From positions 3,898,668-3,962,667 of the forward strand of contig KK106981.1 of assembly GCA_000611775.1 (NCBI GenBank): a stretch of 64,000 nucleotides of DNA, written 5' to 3'. The stretch's first letter is position 1. Each line of letters begins with the position of its first letter. Shown here one piece after another: positions 54,737 to 64,000 of the stretch. Made by a program: the position numbers and the translations under genes. This stretch comes from Umbilicaria muhlenbergii (Eukaryota; Ascomycota; Lecanoromycetes; Umbilicariales; Umbilicariaceae). The notes beneath the pieces were generated by a model. It did no database searches, had not been told where the DNA came from, and saw only the letters and a program-made list of their open reading frames with translations.

Positions 54737-55305
54737 TTTATGACTCACTGTGAATGATTTTTTGCTTAAATAAATCAAGCCATCATTATCACCTGTAATA
54801 ACTGAACAGGCTAAACTGAAATGAGAAGTTAAATAAATTAACAACAACTGTTGATGAAAAAACAGGCTACAGTACAGAGTGACATAAAAAAAATACTCAC
54901 TTGACAAGATCTGATATAACACTGATGAATTTAAACACTCACCTGAACTGAAAGAGGTATTTCATGAAAGGTACTCAAACAAGCTGATTGAGTCATTAAA
55001 TACATCAACAATAAAGCAGAAAAGTGAATGATCAGCTCACAGAGTTCATTAAATAAAGAAGAGAATAATGTCAGATTTATGTCTGAATATGTTATTGAAC
55101 TGAATGTTGTATCAAATGTTGTACTGAACTGAATGACTAAATGAGTTAGCAGTGATTAAATTAATGAGCTTAACATGCACATAAAGACTTTAATTTTTGC
55201 ACTCTTTCTTCTCTTTGCTTCTTAAACTAGAATTCTTCTCTGTAGCTAAATGTCAATTGTTAAAACATATGCATTAATTCATAATCTGCATAGTCCTGAC
55301 AGAAA
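54737..55305 (+). pseudogene. Inverted fragment of the 35.2-36.3 kb chromovirus family (3' end)
   Basis: The reverse complement of about 35160-35745, with many transitions. Shared landmarks are CATATGCATTAATTCATAAT with CTGCATAGTCCTGAC, and ACTCACTGTGAATGATT at the inner border. It is broken at the foldback element on its left. No intact coding potential. Confidence 0.7.
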
Positions 55306-57900
55306 TGACTTGTGCAATGAGACTCATGATCATTCAAAAGAAGAAATCATTTTTCAACTGCTTATGAAACTGTGTACAACTTAAATATCTTTATTAATCA
55401 CTTCAATTTAAGCTTATTATCTGTTCAACTCTTCTTTAAGACAGTTATTATAGCATCTTTAATTATATCCTCTTTAAATCACTCCTTCATGAGTTTTTTT
55501 CCCTTGAAAATGATCATTGATGAAAGATGCTGATTGTAAGAGAGCTGAGTGTATGACAGTCATCATATAAGTGTTGAACAGAGTGTCATAAGCAATATAA
55601 TCATGATAAAGTCAATGTAATGATTATATGTTTTTTATTCAGTGACAAAATTAATCTCTGAGGAAGCAGGTTTCTGCATTTCTTTGTGAAAAGTTTTCAC
55701 TTAATGTCAAGACGCTAGGTGCTGAGTCATCATATTTAAGTTATAATATCATATTATAGTGTCATACTATAGTGTTGTATTATAGTGTTGTATTATAATG
55801 TCATACTGTCATATTATATATGATGACTTTGACACAGTATTTCTCTTCTCATAATGCTGTCCTCAGGGTCAACTGACTGCTCATAAACTTCATTATGATG
55901 TTATAATAGTTGAGGTTGTAGAGTGAGTGCATGAGACTGTATTAAAATAAAGCTGATCACATGCTTTTATTTAATTGTGATGATATCACACCTGGCAGTA
56001 AGCTTTCTTCATAACATAAACATCAAAAGAAAACATGTTCACTGTAAGTTCAAAACATCTTTCCTTTGTATTTATTCTTTATTGTTTGTCTTATAACATG
56101 TTGTCATATATTCTTATGACTTTTTCACAGCTCATTAAGTGACTTAATGACTTCATGATATTGTCTTCATTGCAGAGGTGTTCACCTCATGAAGGAAGTA
56201 TCATGAAGCTTATAATTTATAATTCAACATTCTTTGTGATGTTATACTTTCTGTCATACTGTATGAATACTGACATAGTGTATATAACTCATCAATATTT
56301 GAATGCTTAAAATCACAGTTATGAACAATGATGAAGATTCATCTTCACTGAGTAAGTCTGTTAATCTTCATGCTCAATGTGATGAGGAGGACTCTGAGGT
56401 ATTATTATTAATAAATAAACTTATGATGATTGACATCTTCAAAAAGAGATGAGGAAGCAGAGGAGGAAAATAAATTATTCAACATTTAAAAAAACATGTT
56501 ATTTATTTTTAAATAACACTTCTGATGAGGAGTTCTGCTCTGTGTGATGTCATGATGATACTTCACTGTCAGCTCATGTGCAGCAAGCTCATCATCATGA
56601 GCATGTGATTTAAAAAAACCTCAATCACATGTTGTTAAATACTGCTCACTGTGACTCTTGCAGAAGAGCTGAGATTGATCAGTGCTTCATGTCACAGATT
56701 AATTTAACATGTGCTCATTGCATGTCATTTTATAATTTTCATGATTAATGCATGATGAAGCTTCTGATCATCACTGCTTTAATTTTTAAAAGATCTGATG
56801 TTGTTGTTCTACATGCATATGTTTATGATGACAGAAGAAGTGACAGTACACTGTAAACTTATCTTTTTTAATCATTTTTCATTTTGTTTCATTTAGTATA
56901 ATTATGTCATATCTGTCATACATATGACATTTTGTTGTACTGTCATACTGTTATACTGTTGTACTATTGATATATTAATTGTGTATAATGCTTAACAATT
57001 AATTAATTAATTCACATGCTGTTACTTTTTATCAATCATTATTGACACTCTTTGCACTTTTTATAATTATTTCTCAATATGAGTCTCTTGGTTTTCTTGA
57101 GGTTGACATGTGTTAATTCAGTAATTTTAAGAAGCTCATTTAAACTCTTACTGTCTTATTAAAAAGCACTGCTCATACTTTTCACATCTTCAACACTCAT
57201 TAATCTTGTTATCATCAAGAGTATATTGAATCCTGTGAACAACATTATGTTGAAGAGATGAGGTCAGAGACCTCATTAAATAATAAAGAAGAAGATGAAA
57301 CAGCAGAGTAATAATTAATAATAAAATTGTTTTCTCATTTTAACATATGTATCATGTACACGTGACTTGTAGTGTTTCTCATAAAAGGTAACATAATTGT
57401 TATAACTTTTGTCATAATGAACTGCTCAAGCACTTTTTGACTGTGTCATTGTTACTCATTTAAATTTAATAATTTAAGTCATGAATAAAAAATAAAGCTG
57501 ATGAAGTTCTCTCACAGCAGTTATTTATTTATTAATGATCATGATGTCATACTGTTCAACTGAATTTCAACTTATATGAGTTGTTAATATGAAACTTCTG
57601 AATTTTTATCTTTACATTTCAGATGAAGTGAATTGATTTTCATGTGTCATCTCATGCTTAATCTGTCAACTTTCACTTGATAAGGTATTGAAACTTGTTA
57701 TCATAAACATGACTGTTCACAATTGCTTCAACTTCTCACTCATCATTTTTATTAAGTAGTAAATTCTTTCCTGTCAAGATGAGAAAGACATGACGTGTGC
57801 TCTGAAATGACTTTAATAAAGTAACATTAAATATGTTATAAATATTTTGATCCTCTGAGAGGTTGAGTTTATATGATGACTGACTTATCACATATTATAA
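55306..57900. other. Unassigned mutated repeat DNA
   Basis: AT-rich and TGG-poor. Short TATAGTGTTGTAT-type tandem words occur at about 55745-55820 and TACTGTCATACTGT words near 56938. A TGA-interrupted plus-strand frame around 56320-56880 looks coding-like but matches no family I know. The 3' end of the next gypsy element may extend in here. Confidence 0.4.
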
Positions 57901-60640
57901 CTTGAATGAGTTAAGTTTTTTTCAATGCAGTTTCTTCATCTGCTTGTTTATTGACACATTTTTTTTATTAATCAGTATTAAGTCACCTTCTTTGAATGTT
58001 ATCTCTGTTTAGTATTAATTATAATACTCAGTGTATATTTCATTAACTTATCATAATTTTTTCTGAGTTGTAGTAATTTGATCTTGAAGCCTCTATGTAT
58101 TCACATAAGGTCTTATTTGTTCATGTGAGTATTGTATAAATAATTTACTTAAGCTCATCTGAGGGTTTCATTTTAAGTTAAACTGAAAGGAGCTCTTTCC
58201 TATAGTAGCATGTATGAAGTTGTTGTATGAGGACTTCACATAAAGTAAAAGCTTAACTCAGTCCTCTTGTTGCTTATTAATGAATATATGTAAATACACC
58301 TTCAGGGATTAATTCTGCCTCTCAGTTTAACTGTCAGTTTGCAGGTGAAAAGTCATTGATATATTATAATGACATCATATGTGAAAGCAGAAGCTGATTT
58401 ACTGTTTTAATGTAAACAGTTTATCTCTGTCTGTGATTAAGACTTTTAACATGTCATGATGCTTAACTATGTTCTGAATAAATACTTTAATGAAGTCAAC
58501 AACTGACATTGTCTTCTGTACTGAAATATAATAAGTCATTTTGATCAACTTATCAACTATATTAAGGATTAAATCTCATGTCATACTTTCATACATGCTG
58601 CTCAGTGGCAGGTCTGTAATGAAGTTCATTATCATTATATGTCATGACTCAGTTAAGACTGACAATGAGTTTAATAATTTGTATGACTTATGATAAGATG
58701 ATTTCACCTTTTAGCATTTAACATAATTATGACAGTAACATCATACATCTCTGATGATGTCAAGTTAATTATAAAATCAATGCATTAATTTTATAATTTT
58801 TGACTTCCTGAAATGACCTGTGAAGATATCATCATGATACTGATTAATCACTGCATTGTGAAGAGCTGAGTTCTGTGAAATATAAATTTTATCATTATAA
58901 TGTATGACATCATTAATTTTTTGTCAATATTTTCATACTTTTAAAAGTATAAATGTCATATTTAACTGCATCTCTGATATTATGATCATCTCAGAGTTCA
59001 TGTTTATATTCATATTTATCATTTCAGACTCAGTTAAGTTGTTTTTATCCTCAATAAGGGTAGTTAATATCTGTCATACTCATCATATCAAATCATCTTT
59101 CAACTGCTCAGTATGAATCACATGTTTAAGTTGTTTAATAAATATTTTTATATAAGTTGTTATCTCCTCACCTATTGATGAGTGAGTAGACATGAGTTGA
59201 AGCACTTTAATAATGTCAACAGAAGCATTATCCTCAATTTAAAGATTAATAAAAATGTGACTTGCATCATTATTCATAACTTCAGTGTTTGCTGAGTTAT
59301 TCTTAATTAAGTGCTGCTGAGGCTCTGCATATTTAAGCTTTTTGACTGAGTAACAGCTTGCTTTTTGAGCAGATAAGTATCACATAATGTGTATTTTAAT
59401 GACATCACTGATTTTTTTCAACATAACACAACTTGCTTCTTGAGCAGGTAGATTTCACACTGCTGATGTTTTAATGAGATTGCTGATTTTTTTTAACATG
59501 ACATGACTTGCTTTTAAAGCAGATAAGTGATGTATTATTAATGTTTTAATCATACTGCTGATCTTTAACATGACATTTTCATCATTATAGTTTGCTTCTT
59601 CTTGAGCAGATAAGTTTCACATCACTGATGTTTTAATGAAATCATCATCTTTGATATTCATTATATCAGTAGTATTTATTATGACAGATATAACATTCTT
59701 TTGTTGTAGTTCCTGTTGTATTAAGTGTTTTAATCACAGTTCATTACAGCTTGCTTCTTCTTAAATAAATAAATTTCACACTGCTGATGTTCTGATGAGA
59801 TCATCATCTTTAGTAATCATTATTCTGAGTAAGTGATGCACTGCTGATGTTTTAATAATATCATTAACTTCATCTGACATGACATTTTTATTATTTTTAT
59901 TACAGCTTGCTTCTTCTTAAGCAGATAAATTCTGCATCATTAATCTTTTAATGAGACTGCTGTCTTCAGTGTTCATCATATTGATAATATTCATTGTGAC
60001 AAATATGATATTTTCTTGTTATAACTTCTGTCATACTGAGTGTCTTGACTGCAGTGTCACTGCAGTAAGCATGTATAATTTCTTTTGTACTGACTTATAA
60101 TCCTGACTTTTCAAGTGAAAGGACTGTTGTATTATTTCAGCAGTAATTGAGGTATTGACAGTCTTTAGCAGTTCATAATCAAGCTGTTTTAATAAATTAT
60201 CAGCAGAGTTCTTCTTGCCTTCTTGATATGTGATTTTAAAGTCATATTTAATAAGCTTTTCAGCTTATTTGAGCTGCCTTTATGTGAGGTTTAAAGTAGT
60301 CATAAATCAAATAAGGTTTACATGATCAATTAATATGATAATTTAATGTTTAACACCTTGACAGTAGTGCTGTTAATGATGCATGACTTTCATGATGATA
60401 AGAAGCTCTTGCTCACTTATATTATATTAAGTCTCAGTATTTAGCAGCTTTTTGCTGTAGTAAGTAATTAATAATCAGTGTAATTGACTATCAACCTCAA
60501 AGTGTTGTGTTAAGATTTCATTAATTATGAATTCAAAGGCGTCTGTTTTAACCTTTATAAGTTTATTTTTATTAAAATAATGTAATAATGAAGCGCTCAT
60601 GAAGGTCTTCTTCAGAGCATTAAACACTTTCAATGTGACT
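57900..60640 (-). pseudogene. Fourth Ty3/gypsy lineage: RNase H and integrase (minus strand)
   Basis: Minus-strand frames give RNase H (about 60640-60210; KTDAFEFIINEIL, NISEQELLIIMKVMHH, DHVNLI, FKITYQEGKKNSADNLLKQL, matching TDAS..., YDKELLAIV, DHKNL, YRPGKKN). After a repetitive stretch (59340-59960) comes integrase (about 58950-58000; YHDDIFTGHF, MNFITDLPLSSMYE, NIVDKLIKMTYYISVQKTM, ITDRDKLFT, FHLQTD). The lineage differs from the three others. RT and gag are missing: the element is cut by the LINE at about 60.65 kb. Nonsense codons at Trp and Arg sites. Confidence 0.68.
59340..59960 (-). repeat. Degenerate ~80-bp repeats between RNase H and integrase
   Basis: About six variants of GCTTGCTTCTTGAGCAGATA followed by a CACTGCTGATGTTTTAATGA-like block, starting near 59350, 59427, 59507, 59590, 59748 and 59905. 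On the minus strand they encode repeats like NLSAQEASC. Spacing varies. Confidence 0.6.
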
Positions 60641-60681
60641 TCTAAAAGTGAAAAAAAGACAAGTACAACATTTTCTTGTTG

Positions 60682-63368
60682 TATTTTTTTTTATTTCTTT
60701 ATTAAGTGTATGCAGTCTAAGACTATGACACTGTGTAGTTTACATATGTGAGGTATTTATTACCTCAAGTCAACTTGTTTTGTCAATTTCTTTTGTGACT
60801 GTTATTGATGTCAGAATTGCACATTTTTAAATATTTCTTTCAATATCTCCTCACTTTACTTCCTGGTTTTCATCCTCAACCCTCCCTAAAAGTCACTTCT
60901 GTGTAGCTATTTTTGTGTGTTTTAAAAATACTAAAGTATTTTTAATCCCTTTCTTTGTACAAAGTAGTGACTGTAATGTTAATTGTGTGAATTTTACTTT
61001 TTGCATTTCCTGTTTCAGCTCCTGCTGCTCTTGTTTATACTGCCTGCAATTTAACAGTAAATGCTCTGATGACTGTTTTACCTTACATTAAAAACATTAA
61101 TTGTTTTCATATGTAGGTAACCTGCAAAGATATGATTTAAAATAGTCATGTCCTAGTTTTAATTATGTAAATGTTGTAAAGGTTAACCTTTCACATTTGT
61201 ACAATTCTTTTGACTTTATAATTAGGTCAGGTCTTGTAGCATATGTCTTGTATTGTTGACCTTGATTTGCAGTTTGTCATTTTATTAATCATTCATCTTT
61301 AGCAATTTCCTCAATATCTTTTTTGATATAAGATAAAGAAATATGACTTGAATATACATTAATAACTGCATTTACTGAGTTTAAAGCTTCTTGTTTGACT
61401 GCTTTATCTGCTAATTCATTCCCTGATATTTGACTATGACTAGGAATTCAGTGTATATGAATTAACTTTTGACTTTGCTGTAATTCCTGCAGGTTTGACT
61501 GAATTTGTTGTAAAACTTCTGTATTTGTAGATTTTTGCAATTTTTGTATTGCAGTTTAACTATCTGTAAATATTCAGATGTTTTTTCTCAAAAACTGTCT
61601 TTGTATTGCTTGTTTTGTAACCTGCATTATAGCATAAAGTTCTGCATTTAATACTTTCATGTACTGACCTAGAAAGTAGCTTTTTGTACTTATATAATTG
61701 TCTTTTATACAGTAAATTTCAGCTCCTACATGGTCTTTTGTACTTTGTGTTGTCTTTACACTGATTTTTGACTCATCAGTGTAAAAGACTGATGTTTTGC
61801 ATGCAATCAATTACTTTACTTGAGCAAAGTGTTTTTTGATTATGATTTTTTTTGTTTCTGCTGAAACTTGAATATCTGCAATCTGTGTATTATTTTGTAG
61901 TCATGGTTTTTGAGCTGTAATAGGCTTTTCCACTTGTCTTGATGATATTAATGTAGATATACTGTTTAGTATTTTAATTAATTGTGTAGGGTGTTTTTTC
62001 CCTGATGTATTTTGATTTCAATCTAGAAATTTAAAGTTTATAAGTATGTCTTGACCTATTTGTGACTCTGACAGGTATGACGTGAGTATTCTTTACCTGA
62101 TATAATGATTTTCTGATAAGGTTATAATCCTTAATGCATATTTCCTGCATTTTTTGTTTAATCTGACTTGTACCAGCTGAATATTTGCTTCAATTTTCAT
62201 TGCAGCTCCTGAGGAAGTTCTAAAAGCTCTTAAGATCTTGTGTAATGCTGAGTTTTGCAATTTTTCTAATTGCTTTAAGTAGTCTTTCTGGTTTTTCCAT
62301 CAAATTTCTGACCCGTAGTCATTAATTGATGTAATACATGCTTGATAAAGTTGTTTTGCATTTTTAACTGAAAGACCTCATTCTGAATTTGTTAATCTGT
62401 TGATTAAGTGCATTACTCCGATTGCTGTGGAGACTTTTTTTTGAACATGTGTTTTGAAGTTCAGTTTTCTGTCGAGTCAAACTTCTAACCACTTGACTTC
62501 TTTGACTGATTTTATCATCATGTCATTAATCCTGATTTTCTATTTTCTAGAAAGGATTTTGTTCATGATTGTATTTGTACTGATAACTTCAATTTCTTCA
62601 TAATTGAGAGTAATTGCAGTAGTGATATGGGATCAAAAGCTCCCTTGATGTTTAGTAGCAAACATGATAGAACATTTCCTTTGTTTTGAGCTGATTCTAT
62701 ATTATGTGTTAAGTTTAATACTGCATTAATTGCTGATCTTTGTTTTCTTCCTCTGATTTAATCTTGATCTAATAAGTCTGTGACTTGACTTAAATATGAT
62801 AATCTAGTTGTCATGATTTTCTCTGCCAACTTGCTTAAACAGTTTAATAATATAATCATTCTGTAAGCTTTTGATTTTGAATAATCTGGCTTTCTCAGCT
62901 TTTTTAGAATAACACCCGTGCCTTGATGTCAACATTCCAGGTGAAAGCCTGCTTGAATTAATTATTTATAGATTGTAAACATTAATTCTAGTATTGCCTG
63001 ATATGCTTTTTGAATAATAGCAAAGGAAATACCATCTGATTCAGGTGCTTTCTTTGCAGAGGATGTAAATATAGCTTGTTTAACTTCATTTTCTGTTAAG
63101 TCTGATCAATTTACATGTATTGTGTCTTGATTATCCTCAATTTCAGCTGTAGAAAGTTCTGAATACATTGCTGTAATAAATGCTTGACATTGGTCTTGAA
63201 AATCCTGACATAATCTATCATTTTGATCTTGTATTGGTGGTATTTTCTTCATAAGTCGTGGCTTTGTGTATTTATATGCTTGAAATACATTTTTTCCACT
63301 TGCTTCTGTAAGAAATGTTGTTCAGGATTTTTGTTTTGCATTTTTAATAACTTGAAAGTACTCAGATC
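60682..63368 (-). pseudogene. Tad1-like LINE, 5'-truncated and inactivated
   Basis: A T-rich run at about 60682-60698 is the poly(A) end in minus orientation. Going along the minus strand from 63368: the segment before RT (FQAYKYTKPRLMKKIPPIQD), RT blocks (SAKKAPESDGISFAIIQKAY, GVILKKLRKPDYSKSKAYRM, LSKLAEKIMTTRLS, RGRKQRSAINAVLNL, LLLNIKGAFD) and then an RNase H domain (about 61860-61480; VFYTDESKI, VGAEIYCI, VLNAELYAIMQ). This is the layout of fungal Tad1-clade non-LTR elements. The endonuclease and ORF1 are missing at the junction with the foldback DNA. Nonsense codons are scattered. Confidence 0.75.
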
Positions 63369-63373
63369 TAGGC

Positions 63374-64000
63374 TGTCATTTGGGTCGGGTCGGGCCGGGT
63401 CCATGGTCAAAGACTCAACCCACGGGTCCAGCCCCTCCACGGACCCGGTATCCAGTGGCCAACCGGGTCGACCCTGAGGTACCCACATAGACACTGAACT
63501 AACTCAATCAGGTTAACTCCCGCGCGCTAAACTTTAATTTTTGAGCCGCGAACTTCAAAAAATAGATAAGGCCGCAAGGTAATGCCCTTATTAAATATGA
63601 CATTGCGACTTGATTTCTTTGCAACTCTATTGAATTGTAGAGCTTAATGCGCCCGTCAATTTGATGCAAAAATCATCAAAAACGGATCGCGGCGCATTGC
63701 GCTGTGTGGGTTTGAAGTTCAGGGTGGCGAACATCATCAATCAATCAACTTGACGAAAGTGTCAACTTTCAAACTCACATAACTTAATGCGCAGCGATCC
63801 GTTCTTGATGATTTTTGCATAGAATTGACGGGCGCATTGAGTTCTATAATATACCAAATTATGGAAGGGTTTAGCCCCAATTATTGCGGCTCTCAGTGTT
63901 CTAATTACCCTCAGTGTCTGCCTTCATTACCCGCCCCGACCTGACACGCCAAGGTGAGTTCAAAATCACTGAGACACTGCCACCTGACCCGGCCTGACCC
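63374..64000. mobile_element. CpG-rich foldback/MITE-like element, right end beyond or at the window edge
   Basis: The left end begins GGGTCGGGTCGGGCCGGGTC (63381-63400), and the window ends with the inverted form CCCGGCCTGACCC, so these may be terminal inverted repeats. Inside, ~81-bp inverted arms (63639-63719 and 63764-63845; shared words AATGCGCCCGTCAATT, ATGCAAAAATCATCAA, ACGGATCGC) close on a 44-bp centre. CpG is frequent and the mutational signature of the neighbouring LINE is absent, so it was inserted after or escaped the mutation. No protein is encoded. Confidence 0.65.

Noticed and set aside
35160-55305. One giant transposon bounded by ~570-bp inverted repeats (Starship-like)
   Set aside because: The inverted segments are 3' ends of the same chromovirus family, continuous with integrase on the left side, and the inner border coincides with the foldback element. 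No captain gene is linked to them.
29900-63370. AT-rich block as a mitochondrial insertion
   Set aside because: The content is gypsy, Crypton and LINE sequence, with no mitochondrial genes or rRNA.
63223-63494. Overlapping open frames at the LINE/foldback junction
   Set aside because: They cross the junction between two unrelated elements and include the GGGTCGGG repeats, so no real protein is likely.

Overview
The window is a piece of a filamentous ascomycete (Pezizomycotina-type) nuclear chromosome. Genes carry one or more introns of about 50-75 nt with GT-AG borders and CTAAC/CTGAC-like branch sites. The gene set (MKT1, a two-thioredoxin ERp38-type PDI, HSBP1, EBP2, a Raf2/DIM-7-like RFTS protein, PUS4, YPT7, ATG16, DOT1, SPB1) is that of an ordinary fungal euchromatic arm. 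Species cannot be fixed from the sequence alone.

Layout. From 1 to about 29.1 kb the DNA is gene-dense and of balanced composition: a partial 2-oxoglutarate dioxygenase (-), MKT1 (+), ERp38/PDI (+), HSBP1 (-), EBP2 (+), a Raf2-like RFTS/zinc-finger protein (-), PUS4 (+), an SLC35F-like transporter (-), YPT7 (-), ATG16 (+), DOT1 (-), an uncharacterised alpha/beta-hydrolase-like protein (-), SPB1 (+), an APH-type phosphotransferase (-) and the 3' part of an unrecognised gene (-). Several pairs are head-to-head and share promoters: HSBP1/EBP2, Raf2-like/PUS4, hydrolase/SPB1 and, most suggestive, YPT7/ATG16, which both act in autophagy. Exon structures were rebuilt by following reading frame and family similarity across splice sites. 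Most give an exact multiple of three and a family-typical length.

From about 29.1 kb to the end the window is an AT-rich nest of dead transposable elements with no intact gene: a Crypton-like tyrosine recombinase, at least four Ty3/gypsy lineages, a Tad1-like LINE and foldback elements. The best preserved is a complete chromovirus, 39,617-50,257, with 142-bp LTRs and a perfect 5-bp target duplication (CTTAT). It sits inside an older gypsy element of opposite orientation. Coding frames in these elements are almost free of indels but full of nonsense codons. The two LTR pairs differ only by transitions. This is the mark of a RIP-like process, but the context looks unlike classical Neurospora RIP: CpA/TpG stays abundant, CpG and TGG/CCA are nearly gone, and nonsense codons are TGA, sometimes TAA, and not TAG. 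Foldback elements at 53.0-54.7 kb and 63.4-64.0 kb, and the Crypton border at 29.5-29.9 kb, keep CpG.

Themes. The gene half covers ribosome biogenesis (EBP2, SPB1), tRNA modification (PUS4), ER folding, vacuole/autophagy traffic (YPT7, ATG16) and chromatin (DOT1, Raf2-like). The second half records waves of transposon insertion, mutation and later insertion of unmutated elements.
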